A DNA stretch of 54,549 nucleotides from a virus (IMGVR_UViG_3300020193_000029:1-54549); one strand, 5' to 3'; positions 24,157 through 31,424 are shown, numbered from the stretch's first letter. Program-made: numbers and translations. Notes: a model not told the origin generated them from the sequence alone.

Positions 24157-25929
24157 ATGTTTCCAGTTACAAATGACCATGAGTTGATCATCGAGGCAGT
24201 TCGTTCTCTCGACAATGGACAACACAAGGTTTCCTGTCCATACTGTCAGCACACTCGTCAGAAACATCGCCATGACCGTCCTTTATCGGTCGAGGTGACT
24301 AGTCAGTCCGTTCGTTGGAAATGTTGGCATTGTGGGGTAGAAGGCGGTATGGATAGATTTCATAACAATGTTATGCCATTTCGTCAGACGAGGGCAGTCA
24401 AACAACCGAAGCCAGAGATTGTCCTGGCAGATCTCGATGAACAAATCAAGGCAGATGGCTTGGCATATCTCAACTCGCGTGGCATCCCGTCAGACATCGC
24501 TGCCGATAAGTGTGTCTTTGGCAGTTGGGGTTTTGCAGCGACAGGCTCTCGTCCTGCGATTGGTTTTCCATACAAGGAAAACGGCAAGATCTTTGCGGTC
24601 AAGTGGCGAAGTGCAGATAGCGAAAAGCATTTTAGCCAACAAGCGGTCTGCTCAAGCTTCTGGAACATCGAGAACGCAGATCCTTCTAAGCCGCTACTCA
24701 TCTGCGAAGGTGAGATTGATGCGCTGACCTGGATGACTGTTGGAGTAGATGCCAATATTGTCAGTGTACCGAATGGCGCACCGCAGCGAGTTAAGGACGG
24801 GGCAATTGATCCGGTTGAAGATCGTCGATTTGCCTATGTATGGGAATCCGAAGAATTTCTGAGCAAGACTCAGCGCATCATGTTCTCGCCTGATCTTGAT
24901 GCAGCAGGCGAGGCGCTGATCGAGGAACTTTCAAGACGCATTGGTAAAGCTAAGTGCTGGCGCATCGAGCTGCCATGCAAGGACGCTAACGAAACCTTTC
25001 TGGCTGGGGGCAGGGATGTCCTGAAAGCAGCATTCGATTCGGCAAGACCCATCCCGCTTGCCGGTCTTTACGATGCGGAGCATTACTCGCAGCGATTCGA
25101 GAACCTTTATAACGAGGGACATCACAAAGGTATCGACACAGGCATTGCTAGTCTCGATGAGATTATGAGTATTTCTGAATCCATGTTGACTGTGGTTACG
25201 GGATTCCCTGGGCATGGCAAGTCAGATCTCATCGATCAGATCTGTATCAATGCTGCTGAAAACCATGGATGGAAGACGGTTTTTTGTAGTTTTGAGAAGC
25301 CTCCGCATATGCACATGGCGCAACTCGCTTCGAAGGTTATGGGTAAGCCCTTCTTTGAGGGTAAGACGCCACGTATGACTCCAGAGGAGCGGGATCAGGC
25401 AAAACGATGGATTAACGATAACTTCGTGTTCATGGACTACATGGCGGGTGCGCCAGCCGACATCCAAGGCATCCTCGATTTTGCTCGAGCGGCAGTTATG
25501 CGAATGGGTGTTCGGATTCTGGTTATCGATCCGTATAATTTTATCGAGATTAATTACAAGGATCGTCTTGAGACAGACGCGATTAACGAAATGCTGACTA
25601 AGGTTCAGCAGTTCGCGAAGTCATCGGGTGTCCATGTGTTCTTCATTGCTCACCCTGCCAAGCCAGCTGACCGAAGTCAAAAAGTGGTGACGGGTCTTGA
25701 TGTTGCAAAGTCAATGGCATGGTTTGCCAAGGCAGATATCGGATTGACGGTTGTTAGAACAGAGGATGGCCCTGAAGCACACATTTGGAAAGCACGATGG
25801 CAATGGCTTGGTAAAAACGGCATGGCTCATCTATTGTTTGACCTTCCAAGTTCAAGATGGTCTGATAGGAGGAATGATTCCGAAAAGATAGAGCATGACA
25901 ATTTTGACTGGAGCCTCGGAGAAAACTAG
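24157..25929 (+). CDS. Primase-helicase, T7 gp4 / Twinkle-like
   Basis: 590 aa with both halves of a fused primase-helicase. A zinc-binding domain (C27-x2-C30 ... C56-x2-C59, CPYC and CWHC) is followed by TOPRIM motifs EGEIDAL (about 185) and SPDLDAAG (about 244-251). The RecA-like DnaB-type helicase core follows, with Walker A GFPGHGKS (349-356), CSFEKPP, and Walker B ILVIDPYNF with HPAKP downstream. It would synthesise primers and unwind DNA at the fork. GGAG precedes the ATG. No DNA polymerase gene was found in the window, so a host polymerase is the likely partner. Confidence 0.92.
   Translation: MFPVTNDHELIIEAVRSLDNGQHKVSCPYCQHTRQKHRHDRPLSVEVTSQSVRWKCWHCGVEGGMDRFHNNVMPFRQTRAVKQPKPEIVLADLDEQIKADGLAYLNSRGIPSDIAADKCVFGSWGFAATGSRPAIGFPYKENGKIFAVKWRSADSEKHFSQQAVCSSFWNIENADPSKPLLICEGEIDALTWMTVGVDANIVSVPNGAPQRVKDGAIDPVEDRRFAYVWESEEFLSKTQRIMFSPDLDAAGEALIEELSRRIGKAKCWRIELPCKDANETFLAGGRDVLKAAFDSARPIPLAGLYDAEHYSQRFENLYNEGHHKGIDTGIASLDEIMSISESMLTVVTGFPGHGKSDLIDQICINAAENHGWKTVFCSFEKPPHMHMAQLASKVMGKPFFEGKTPRMTPEERDQAKRWINDNFVFMDYMAGAPADIQGILDFARAAVMRMGVRILVIDPYNFIEINYKDRLETDAINEMLTKVQQFAKSSGVHVFFIAHPAKPADRSQKVVTGLDVAKSMAWFAKADIGLTVVRTEDGPEAHIWKARWQWLGKNGMAHLLFDLPSSRWSDRRNDSEKIEHDNFDWSLGEN
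24361..24375. promoter_or_regulatory. 15-bp palindrome, copy 1 (A-centred), inside primase gene
   Basis: CATAACAATGTTATG: the same 7-bp arms (CATAACA/TGTTATG) as the intergenic copies at 34-39 kb, but with an A centre. It encodes HNNVM within the primase zinc-domain region. An exact match of 14 fixed bases is not expected by chance in a window this size. Confidence 0.65.
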
Positions 25930-26458
25930 GTCGCTGATCTCAAACGAACTCGGCTCTAGCGAACTGCATCGTAGACATACAGTTCGACTAGAGTCCGAGG
26001 ATGGACTCTTTTTGCGTTCACGGGTCACCGACCAGAGGCTTATCGACCGTCTCTTCAACAACAAGCGCATCGACACAGATCAGTACGATGCAGCCTGCGC
26101 CTTCCACGCTCTTGCTCATCGGGCAGGCATGTGGCCCTCATCGGTCAAACTAGAACGGGTACAGATGTCGGTGGTGGATCGTGCGCCAAGGGCATTGGCA
26201 ATCTTATCGGTGGATCGTTACTTGCAACGCAACGCAAGTCCGAGGGCATATCAGGCTGTGTGGTTGACAGTCGTGAGAGAGATTAACAGCCCGATCATGC
26301 ACCTTCGGATGGGTCTTGATACCCTTAAAACCTACTTCAATCCGACCCTGACTCCGGGTTCTCGTCGGTCTGAGAACTCTGTTCGAGCCACCATTGAACG
26401 CGCTGAGAAGGCTTTAGAGGCAGCGGAGGGGGGGGCATTACCTCTACAGGGGCTTTAA
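25895..26458 (+). CDS. Hypothetical helical protein downstream of primase-helicase
   Basis: 187 aa beginning MTILTGASEKTRSLISNELG, overlapping the helicase 3' end by 35 nt. The middle (VTDQRLIDRLFNNKRIDTDQ, then YDAACAFHALAHRAGMWPS, and later AYQAVWLTVVREINSP) reads as a helical protein reminiscent of small phage DNA-binding or terminase-like helical domains. No recognised catalytic motif. The last 122 nt overlap a leftward ribbon-helix-helix gene, so one of the two 3' ends may be less conserved. Confidence 0.6.
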   Translation: MTILTGASEKTRSLISNELGSSELHRRHTVRLESEDGLFLRSRVTDQRLIDRLFNNKRIDTDQYDAACAFHALAHRAGMWPSSVKLERVQMSVVDRAPRALAILSVDRYLQRNASPRAYQAVWLTVVREINSPIMHLRMGLDTLKTYFNPTLTPGSRRSENSVRATIERAEKALEAAEGGALPLQGL

Positions 26459-26687
26459 GTCTGGTCGTCTCCTTGACGATATCCGTCGGTTTAGCACGAG
26501 GGTTCACATCTAGAACGGCCTTTGCCATCTTTGCGTATTTAGGTTTAATTGGGTGTGAATCGATCATGTGACGAATCTGCGCTGATACTGAGCGTCCTTC
26601 AATGGCAGCAATAGTCTTAATTCTAAAGATGGTATCAGCGTGACATCGAAAAATTAGCATTTTGTCTTCGTTCTTTTTTTTTGGCAT
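26337..26687 (-). CDS. Ribbon-helix-helix-type DNA-binding protein (candidate regulator)
   Basis: 116 aa. After a Lys-rich start, MLIFRCHADTIFRIKTIAAI followed by EGRSVSAQIRHMIDSH has the beta-strand/helix/helix pattern of Arc/MetJ-type RHH proteins (about residues 10-45). The C-terminal half is Pro-rich and disordered and overlaps the convergent gene. It is the last gene of the long leftward accessory run. RHH proteins bind short palindromes as dimers of dimers, so it is one candidate binder of the repeated palindrome. That link is inference. Confidence 0.6.
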   Translation of the reverse strand: MPKKKNEDKMLIFRCHADTIFRIKTIAAIEGRSVSAQIRHMIDSHPIKPKYAKMAKAVLDVNPRAKPTDIVKETTRLKAPVEVMPPPPLPLKPSQRVQWWLEQSSQTDENPESGSD

Positions 26688-26691
26688 TGTC

Positions 26692-27081
26692 TTACCTACG
26701 ATACGATTTTACCTTCTTGGCAATAGCCTTCGGCTGCTTGACAAACTGTTTGCCCTGGGCTTTGCCCTTGCGTTTAGCAGCGGTCGTCGCGGCATACTCG
26801 CTTGAGCTAAGCGCCTTGATTGCTTTCTTTGGCAAATACCTTTCGCCAGTCTTGCTTGAAGGTTTGCCAGATTTTGTGGTCCAGTCTTGCTTCGTCCATT
26901 TGGATAGTCCTTGTTGCGCCTTGGTCTTGCTGCCCGAGTAGCCTCCGCCAGCTTCTTTGTAACGCTTGCCAAGAAGCTGTGCTTTGCGCGCAGACCACTG
27001 CCCAGCTCTCGTGCCGGCAACGGCTTCTCCCATAATTTTGTTTTTCAGTCGTTCACGCAGGGTGGGTTTTGTATAGGCCAT
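26692..27081 (-). CDS. Small basic DUF5872-like protein
   Basis: 129 aa, strongly Lys/Arg/Ser-rich. It contains the run TLRERLKNKIMGEAVAGTRA, then GQWSARKAQLLGKRYKEAGG, and further on SKAQQGLSKW-type and TGERYLPKKAIKAL phrases. This order (RERLK..., GQWSARKAQLL, GGGY, SKWT, TKSGKPS, ERYLPKKA) is that of DUF5872 proteins found in phages and large DNA viruses. A nucleic-acid-binding role is plausible from its charge. It starts 11 nt from the end of the upstream cysteine-rich gene, which it overlaps by 29 nt. Confidence 0.7.
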   Translation of the reverse strand: MAYTKPTLRERLKNKIMGEAVAGTRAGQWSARKAQLLGKRYKEAGGGYSGSKTKAQQGLSKWTKQDWTTKSGKPSSKTGERYLPKKAIKALSSSEYAATTAAKRKGKAQGKQFVKQPKAIAKKVKSYRR

Positions 27082-27271
27082 TTTTAACTCCTAGTTCTTG
27101 CACATCTGTCCCAGGTTCATAAAAAAACCCTGGGCATCCAGTATATACCTCTCCCTCCCATAATTTGCAATAGAGTCTATAACTCGTCCATTTTCCGTCT
27201 TTTAGCTTATGGCGCACACCAATTGAGTGGTGACAGGCATAGCAATCATAAGAGCTGGATTGGGATGCCAT
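27053..27271 (-). CDS. Small cysteine-rich protein, putative zinc-binding
   Basis: 72 aa from the ATG at 27271, just inside the 3' end of the upstream gene. DCYACHHSIGVRHKL, then YCKLWEGEVYTGCPGFF gives a C-x2-C ... C-x9-C arrangement consistent with one zinc site. Start choice is by length and the overlap; the Shine-Dalgarno site is weak. The longer frame (to 27310) adds only a Ser-rich shadow segment. Function unknown. Confidence 0.55.
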   Translation of the reverse strand: MASQSSSYDCYACHHSIGVRHKLKDGKWTSYRLYCKLWEGEVYTGCPGFFYEPGTDVQELGVKNGLYKTHPA

Positions 27272-27641
27272 TGAGTTGCTCGGTCTCGAGTGAGTTAATG
27301 GGCTGAACAATCTTGATCTGAAAACCTTTCATAAGTTCCTCGTAAGAAGTGGTCAAGGCAATGATCAGCATACGGAAATGATCCAGATCGAAAGCCTCGT
27401 TTTCCTTAAAGGAAATATGCAGAGTCTTGTTGCTTTCGCTAACAAAACTTAACATATCCATACTTAGTTGAGCATCCTTGTTTGCTTGGATCATGGCAAG
27501 GCAAGCCTGTGACAGCACCTCCATGATCTTCTCTGCTTTAGCAGAACCTTCAGTGTCAGCACTGTTGATTAAAACTCGCGGCATGGCGATCTGAAGATTG
27601 ACTTTGATTTGTTCTATCTTTGGTTTACCTTTGTTTTTCAC
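27246..27641 (-). CDS. Hypothetical helical protein, 131 aa
   Basis: It starts with GTG (27641), TGGAA upstream, giving MKNKGKPKIEQIKVNLQIAM. An alpha/beta pattern follows, with EKIMEVLSQACLAMIQANKD and FRMLIIALTTSYEELMKGFQ. There is no membrane segment or metal motif. It is the first gene after the 27.66-kb terminator in the leftward direction, so its own promoter or readthrough is required. Family not recognised. Confidence 0.6.
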   Translation of the reverse strand: MKNKGKPKIEQIKVNLQIAMPRVLINSADTEGSAKAEKIMEVLSQACLAMIQANKDAQLSMDMLSFVSESNKTLHISFKENEAFDLDHFRMLIIALTTSYEELMKGFQIKIVQPINSLETEQLNGIPIQLL

Positions 27642-27663
27642 AGTTATTCCATTGTGTCAGGGT

Positions 27664-27697
27664 AAAAAAAAGGCCCGTCAGGGTTACCCGACGGGCC
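27664..27697 (-). terminator. Rho-independent terminator inside the leftward accessory region
   Basis: On the minus strand GGCCCGTC, a 10-nt loop, GACGGGCC, then eight T. It lies about 60 nt after the gene ending at 27760 and splits the leftward region into two transcription units. Confidence 0.9.
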
Positions 27698-27759
27698 AAG
27701 AATCATCACGACCATGGAGTAAAGACGCAAAAGAAATGGCGTGATGCGCCATCATTCTA

Positions 27760-28272
27760 TCACCCCTTTTGTGTTTTCTCCACTGATTCGGCAGCTAAAG
27801 CCATGTAAGCGGCCCCATCTACCCAGTTATCAAAATCTTGGCCTGTCTTTTCTCGGCAAAGTTTCAGCACCACCATGAATATCCACCCTTCGGTCTCGGT
27901 CATATGATGGTCTGTCAGGGCGTGAAACACCCTGACGATCCTCTGCATCGATCTTTCGCTGCCTTGGTCACGTTTCTGACCTCGGTTTTTAATCGTCGCG
28001 GAAGCCTCCTCGAGTATCCACTGCGCGGTGACAGGCGGGAGATGCTTGGCAATCTCTATGCCGTTCTCTCTTGGTGTCGAGTCAATCCAGAAATGAAGAT
28101 CTGTCAAATCTTTATTGGTCTTTTTCAAGTCCTTGTTAGCCTTGATAAGTTCATCGATGATGTTCGCTGCATCGACAAGGCAGTCAAAGATCGGAGTACT
28201 TTGACTATTAATAGCCCATCCTCGAAGTTCCTTGGCAGATTCTTCAGCGTCAATAAGCAATGCTTTGTTCAT
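27760..28272 (-). CDS. DUF6378-like phage protein
   Basis: 170 aa. The N-terminal half is helical with a coiled coil (ELIKANKDLKKTNKDLTDLH). The C-terminal half carries ILEEASATIKNRGQKRDQGS, then FMVVLKLCREKTGQDFDNWV and DGAAYMALAAES. The order of NRG..RDQG, a helical core and KLxRE...DNWVDGAAYMAL matches the DUF6378 family, common in phage early regions. The first part of the family resembles nucleotide-handling helical proteins, but activity is unknown. It overlaps the upstream stop by 4 nt. Confidence 0.7.
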   Translation of the reverse strand: MNKALLIDAEESAKELRGWAINSQSTPIFDCLVDAANIIDELIKANKDLKKTNKDLTDLHFWIDSTPRENGIEIAKHLPPVTAQWILEEASATIKNRGQKRDQGSERSMQRIVRVFHALTDHHMTETEGWIFMVVLKLCREKTGQDFDNWVDGAAYMALAAESVEKTQKG

Positions 28273-28460
28273 GTGTTTGTATGTTGGTTAGGCTTAAGCA
28301 AAAGGAAATGAGGAACATCGTAGTCAGTGAACCGTATAGGTTGAGGCAGTTCCAGTTCAATCCGATAAGCCTCATCCTCAAGTGATTTGATCTTTTGGTT
28401 CAAGCGTTTTATTTCAAAGAAGATCTGCTTAATTCGATCTTTATCTGCTTGCGTTTTCAT
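28269..28460 (-). CDS. Small coiled-coil protein, 63 aa
   Basis: MKTQADKDRIKQIFFEIKRL followed by NQKIKSLEDEAYRIELEL is one amphipathic helix with heptads, then a short Pro-containing tail. It overlaps its upstream neighbour by 20 nt and its downstream neighbour by 4 nt, as expected for a compact early operon. Function unknown; it may dimerise with the also-helical neighbours. Confidence 0.6.
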   Translation of the reverse strand: MKTQADKDRIKQIFFEIKRLNQKIKSLEDEAYRIELELPQPIRFTDYDVPHFLLLKPNQHTNT

Positions 28461-28680
28461 ATCGCTCGATAGTCTCTCTTAGGTTGGAAATCTCTGCCCT
28501 CAATGCAGTTATTTCTTGGGCAAGAAAGTTAGCCTCTGCCCATAATCCTCTGAATCTAATCTGGGCGAGACAAGAGTTGATATCTTGAATTTTGGAATCC
28601 CCATATCGCCAGGGCATCCTGTCCATCTCCTCTTTCCATGATCCAGACTGGGACTCGTTATCGACATCGATTGTAGACAT
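28441..28680 (-). CDS. Small helical protein, 79 aa
   Basis: It has a strong ribosome site (AAGGAGTGAGCC before ATG). The sequence MSTIDVDNESQSGSWKEEMD leads into a C-terminal coiled coil (EANFLAQEITALRAEISNLR). It lies between a nuclease-fold gene and another coiled-coil protein. Family not recognised. Confidence 0.6.
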   Translation of the reverse strand: MSTIDVDNESQSGSWKEEMDRMPWRYGDSKIQDINSCLAQIRFRGLWAEANFLAQEITALRAEISNLRETIERYENASR

Positions 28681-28696
28681 GGCTCACTCCTTCCGG

Positions 28697-29173
28697 TTAA
28701 AAGATTAAATCTTCTGGCGGTATCAACTGATTCTGATCTGCGGCATAAGTCGGCCCGTGACCAAGGTCTCTTACCATCTCTGGTTTGAGAAGATCTTCTG
28801 CTCTCATGAATCCGGAAAGCCTGTAATTTGGAAACTTGCCAACCATCAGTGCATAGAAATCCACCTTGTCGAGTTTTTTCCATTTCACTGCAAGCAATCT
28901 GCCACTCTCGTAAGTGGTCGACTTAACGTCGATGGCGTAGCCATTGTGGGTATAACAATCTTCAGCCTCTGTTCTAGGAACAGTCAGATCTGGATAGACA
29001 TTTGCGATTTTGCAGAACGCAAGCTCTGCGCCAGTGCCTTCCAGGTCTGTTAGTTCATTGGACTGATCGCCAACTTTCATGTTGGGTACGCCACGCTCAC
29101 GCGCTAATGAGTAGCGCATCTTGGCGACATACGTGGCAAGTCGCTGCTCGATTTCATTGAGAGTAACGATCAT
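28697..29173 (-). CDS. Putative PD-(D/E)XK-like protein (restriction-endonuclease fold)
   Basis: 158 aa. The segment EGTGAELAFCKIANVYPDL, then YAIDVKSTTYESGRLLAVKW and KVDFYALMVGKF, shows Glu before the first strand and the D-x-K core (IDVKST, about 83-88) expected of the restriction-endonuclease fold. Similar small proteins are frequent in phage early regions and are often annotated only as hypothetical. It could nick or cut host or phage DNA, or be inactive. Metal ligands are plausible (E..., D, K), but activity is inference. Confidence 0.6.
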   Translation of the reverse strand: MIVTLNEIEQRLATYVAKMRYSLARERGVPNMKVGDQSNELTDLEGTGAELAFCKIANVYPDLTVPRTEAEDCYTHNGYAIDVKSTTYESGRLLAVKWKKLDKVDFYALMVGKFPNYRLSGFMRAEDLLKPEMVRDLGHGPTYAADQNQLIPPEDLIF

Positions 29174-29176
29174 GAT

Positions 29177-29404
29177 TTATCTTGAAACCCCGTAGTATCT
29201 GAGGATGACCCTGAATGCGGCGACATGCTTTCGCATCTCAGAAATGTCCTTGGTTTTGTCTTTGTGGAAGACTGCGTAGTTACCTTTCTTGCTTTTCCTG
29301 CGTTCGATATCGAGCAACAGGGAATCTCTCACAGAAACTAATTCACTGACGATGATCTGATCTAAAGCATCACCGTCGACTTTCACGTTAATTAACCTAG
29401 CCAT
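29177..29404 (-). CDS. Small hypothetical protein, 75 aa
   Basis: Good ribosome site (AAGGAGATTAAAT before ATG). MARLINVKVDGDALDQIIVS is followed by a long helix (ELVSVRDSLLLDIERRKSKK) and ends in RVILRYYGVSR. This beta-helix pattern resembles small phage proteins that lie upstream of nuclease-like genes. Family not recognised. Confidence 0.6.
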   Translation of the reverse strand: MARLINVKVDGDALDQIIVSELVSVRDSLLLDIERRKSKKGNYAVFHKDKTKDISEMRKHVAAFRVILRYYGVSR

Positions 29405-29421
29405 ATTTAATCTCCTTGGCG

Positions 29422-29628
29422 TTAGTCAATATGAACTTCATAACCGCCGCCGCATACATCACGTATGCCCTCGCGCGGATCGCCAACTCGCTTCCATGTG
29501 AACTTGCTTTTGGCGGCTAAGTCCATCCATTCCTTGCCTGTCATAATGATAGTTTCGTTTCCCTTGTAGAAAAATCCTGCTAACTTTTTCCTTGCAGGCA
29601 GTTTGATTTTAGTCTTGCGGTCTGCCAT
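29422..29628 (-). CDS. Small basic hypothetical protein, 68 aa
   Basis: TAGGAGATCGAT precedes the ATG. The product begins MADRKTKIKLPARKKLAGFF and ends DVCGGGYEVHID. It has a Lys-rich N terminus and a Gly-rich C terminus with no recognised domain. Its start lies within the 3' end of a 57-codon gene, consistent with coupled translation. Confidence 0.6.
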   Translation of the reverse strand: MADRKTKIKLPARKKLAGFFYKGNETIIMTGKEWMDLAAKSKFTWKRVGDPREGIRDVCGGGYEVHID

Positions 29629-29782
29629 ATCGATCTCCTAAAGCATCTTCCCATTCCCAACCGAGCAGCCAACGCATCATCCAGATATGGAACCAGTGCG
29701 GCTTTTTGTAGCAGCAAAACCTAGCCCATCGTTCTTCGGTCTGCCCAGGTGGTAACCAATATCCATAGATCACTGGTCTCAT
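29609..29782 (-). CDS. Trp-rich mini-protein, 57 aa
   Basis: The frame MRPVIYGYWLPPGQTEERWA, then RFCCYKKPHWFHIWMMRWLL and GWEWEDALGDRYG carries eight Trp in 57 residues, far above chance. The ATG overlaps the preceding stop (ATGA) and the 3' end overlaps the next gene by 20 nt. The density of aromatic residues and adjacent Cys suggests a small folded or membrane-peripheral protein. There is no Shine-Dalgarno site, so expression probably relies on coupling from the upstream mini-gene. Confidence 0.6.
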   Translation of the reverse strand: MRPVIYGYWLPPGQTEERWARFCCYKKPHWFHIWMMRWLLGWEWEDALGDRYGRPQD

Positions 29783-29856
29783 GACAGAAGGTATGTAGTC
29801 ATAACGCCCGTCAATATGCCAACAAAGAATAGTGTGACCTCAGCGATGTAGACCAT
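29779..29856 (-). CDS. 25-aa single-span membrane mini-protein
   Basis: MVYIAEVTLFFVGILTGVMT followed by TYLLS is one hydrophobic helix after a Glu. Its TGA overlaps the ATG of the Trp-rich gene (ATGA), and GAGAAAGAA lies upstream. The length, hydrophobicity and stop/start overlap support a real membrane peptide. Confidence 0.45.
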   Translation of the reverse strand: MVYIAEVTLFFVGILTGVMTTYLLS

Positions 29857-29869
29857 GTGAAGTTCTTTC

Positions 29870-29953
29870 TCATGGGGCTTTCTCGAGTTCATTGATTCTT
29901 TCTTTAAGGGATGCGATCTCTTTGTTCTTTCTATCTATTAGATACTCACTCAT
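29870..29953 (-). CDS. 27-aa coiled-coil mini-protein
   Basis: The ATG lies one base after the upstream gene's TGA, with AGGAAG seven bases before it. MSEYLIDRKNKEIASLKERI followed by NELEKAP is one charged amphipathic helix. Support comes from the ribosome site and tight packing; function unknown. Confidence 0.45.
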   Translation of the reverse strand: MSEYLIDRKNKEIASLKERINELEKAP

Positions 29954-29954
29954 C

Positions 29955-30395
29955 TCAGTTCTTCCTATTGATCGAACTGTTAATGGCTTTGAATCTTGTC
30001 CACGGGTAAACCACTTTGTAGATATCTTCAGAAAGCATCCCATCGAAGCGATTCGATAAGAGCATCCCGACAGGTAGTTTCATCCCGAATGCAACAAGAT
30101 CGTTATTCACATCGAAGTCACAGGCGATGTTCCAAATAACAAGATCGTTGTTGGTCACGTAGATGTGACCCTTGAGGACGTGGAGAATCTCGTGCATGAC
30201 AACCGCATCGAGTTCATCATCGTCCAAGGTCTTGATGTAATCGGAAGCATAGAAAAGATACTGCCCGTTAGTCGATATCGTTTGAGTCATAACAATGTTA
30301 TGAGCGATACGAAGAACGGGCAGCATTTCTTTTATCCCTGTGAACCTTGAGAATAGCCTGTCAAGTGATTGGCGTATTCTCTTTTTGGACATCAT
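29955..30395 (-). CDS. Putative metallopeptidase-like protein (DUF2201 N-terminal-like)
   Basis: About 146 aa from the ATG at 30395 (GGGGAACTG upstream); an ATG at 30326 with AGGGA is an alternative. The zinc-binding motif H-E-I-L-H-x4-H (HEILHVLKGH) is followed by WNIACDFDVNNDLVAFGMKL and LLSNRFDGMLSEDIYKVV. This matches the N-terminal domain of VWA-associated DUF2201 proteins, but no VWA domain is present here or next door. It may be an active metalloprotease or a degenerate one. A palindrome copy lies within the gene. Confidence 0.7.
   Translation of the reverse strand: MMSKKRIRQSLDRLFSRFTGIKEMLPVLRIAHNIVMTQTISTNGQYLFYASDYIKTLDDDELDAVVMHEILHVLKGHIYVTNNDLVIWNIACDFDVNNDLVAFGMKLPVGMLLSNRFDGMLSEDIYKVVYPWTRFKAINSSINRKN
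30288..30302. promoter_or_regulatory. 15-bp palindrome, copy 2 (A/T-centred), inside metallopeptidase-like gene
   Basis: CATAACAATGTTATG, identical to copy 1. On the coding strand it encodes HNIVM. It lies about 100 nt inside the gene, near the alternative start at 30326, so it could act on an internal translation start. Confidence 0.65.
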
Positions 30396-30603
30396 CAGTT
30401 CCCCAGTCGAGAGGCTTGCCCTCACAGAGCAAGTTGTAATCAAACTCAAGGCTGCTCACCATGCGTTTGTGATAGGCGATCTTGGCTCTGATCTCGTAGC
30501 TGAGAAGTAGAGCCTGTCTCATCGCATCAGGAAGTTCAGCAAACTCTTTAGCGAGTCTTTGTTCCTGCTCTTCTTGCTGCTTGTTGAATTCATCGGCGCG
30601 CAT
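30361..30603 (-). CDS. Small charged helical protein, 80 aa
   Basis: GGAGTGAAGAAAA precedes the ATG. MRADEFNKQQEEQEQRLAKE opens a long coiled coil; the rest is RQALLLSYEIRAKIAYHKRM and an acidic tail. It overlaps its upstream gene by 14 nt and the metallopeptidase start by 35 nt. Family not recognised. Confidence 0.6.
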   Translation of the reverse strand: MRADEFNKQQEEQEQRLAKEFAELPDAMRQALLLSYEIRAKIAYHKRMVSSLEFDYNLLCEGKPLDWGTDDVQKENTPIT

Positions 30604-30877
30604 TTTTCTTCACTCCTTTCTTTTTGGATTTGCTTATTTCTTCTTCACTGATATCGACAACGAGATGCAGGAACTTATCCATGTTGTGGGCTGTATCCAA
30701 GAAGATTTCGCCATAATGGAAAGCAATTCTCTGAAATGTCTCGTCAAGTGCTTTGCCCATTGCCTTGCTGAACTCCAGCCACATTTTCGATGACTTCTCG
30801 TCAACAACGGCTAGTGCCAGCATCAACCCGATGATCTTCAGCTTATCGTTAATGGGATATTCTTTGTCTTTACTCAC
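30590..30877 (-). CDS. Small helical protein with basic tail, 95 aa
   Basis: It starts with GTG overlapping the upstream TGA (GTGA), AGGAATGACCA upstream. MSKDKEYPINDKLKIIGLML contains a short hydrophobic stretch (IIGLMLALAVV), then helices, then the acidic/basic end ISEEEISKSKKKGVKKNARR. It may be peripheral to the membrane. Function unknown. Confidence 0.6.
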   Translation of the reverse strand: MSKDKEYPINDKLKIIGLMLALAVVDEKSSKMWLEFSKAMGKALDETFQRIAFHYGEIFLDTAHNMDKFLHLVVDISEEEISKSKKKGVKKNARR

Positions 30878-31077
30878 TGGTCATTCCTCTCTTTTTCGTG
30901 GATACGCTCTAGCCGATATGCGTCTTCGGCTTCCTTGACTGCCATATCTTTGGTTTCTCCATACCCAAGCGGCCCTATCTGGTCGCGGTTTTCGTTGACT
31001 CGATAGGCTGCCCAAGTCTGGGATGGCTTGATAAAGAATGCGTCATACATAGGTCTGGAATATTCTATCAGGGTCAT
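30874..31077 (-). CDS. Small hypothetical protein, 67 aa
   Basis: The ATG at 31077 overlaps the last base of the preceding TGA (TGATG); a TTG one codon earlier is less likely. MTLIEYSRPMYDAFFIKPSQ is followed by TWAAYRVNENRDQIGPLGYG and a charged helix. It resembles short phage proteins with a beta-hairpin before one helix. Family not recognised. Confidence 0.6.
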   Translation of the reverse strand: MTLIEYSRPMYDAFFIKPSQTWAAYRVNENRDQIGPLGYGETKDMAVKEAEDAYRLERIHEKERNDQ

Positions 31078-31424
31078 CAAATTTTTCCACCATGCTTTGC
31101 TATGACCATCAGCACGGTATCTACGGGGACATACCCGTAGACCGTCTCGGTCGGTTTACTCTGGTCTTCGGCGTACCGCATGAGTAGTTCCTCCTCTTGG
31201 CTCGGGAACCCCACCTCGAAGGCAGTGTAGGTTTCAAGAGAAGGCCAGGTCATTACTGCCCGTGGGCGGCAGTAATGGTGGGCAGAAGCCTGTACCGAGA
31301 AAGAGAACCCGTCACGGCACTCGATCCTCGGGGCAGGCGCGCGGTACAAGTAGTCATTGTCAGAGTCTGGGCTTAACTTCACTCGCCCAGACATGACGTG
31401 CTTTTGCAGTTCATCGTTATTCAT
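31077..31424 (-). CDS. Hypothetical protein, 115 aa
   Basis: The ATG at 31424 has GAGG eight bases upstream and starts MNNDELQKHVMSGRVKLSPD. The body is beta-rich and Tyr/Pro-rich (DYLYRAPAPRIECRDGFSFS, ETYTAFEVGFPSQEEELLMR) and ends VPVDTVLMVIAKHGGKI. Many phages carry a like-sized protein with FEVGFPS..EELLM..YAED phrases in the early region; function is unknown. Confidence 0.65.
   Translation of the reverse strand: MNNDELQKHVMSGRVKLSPDSDNDYLYRAPAPRIECRDGFSFSVQASAHHYCRPRAVMTWPSLETYTAFEVGFPSQEEELLMRYAEDQSKPTETVYGYVPVDTVLMVIAKHGGKI

Noticed and set aside
26709-27020. Overlapping leftward frames of 103 and 63 aa
   Set aside because: Shadows of the DUF5872-like gene in other frames.
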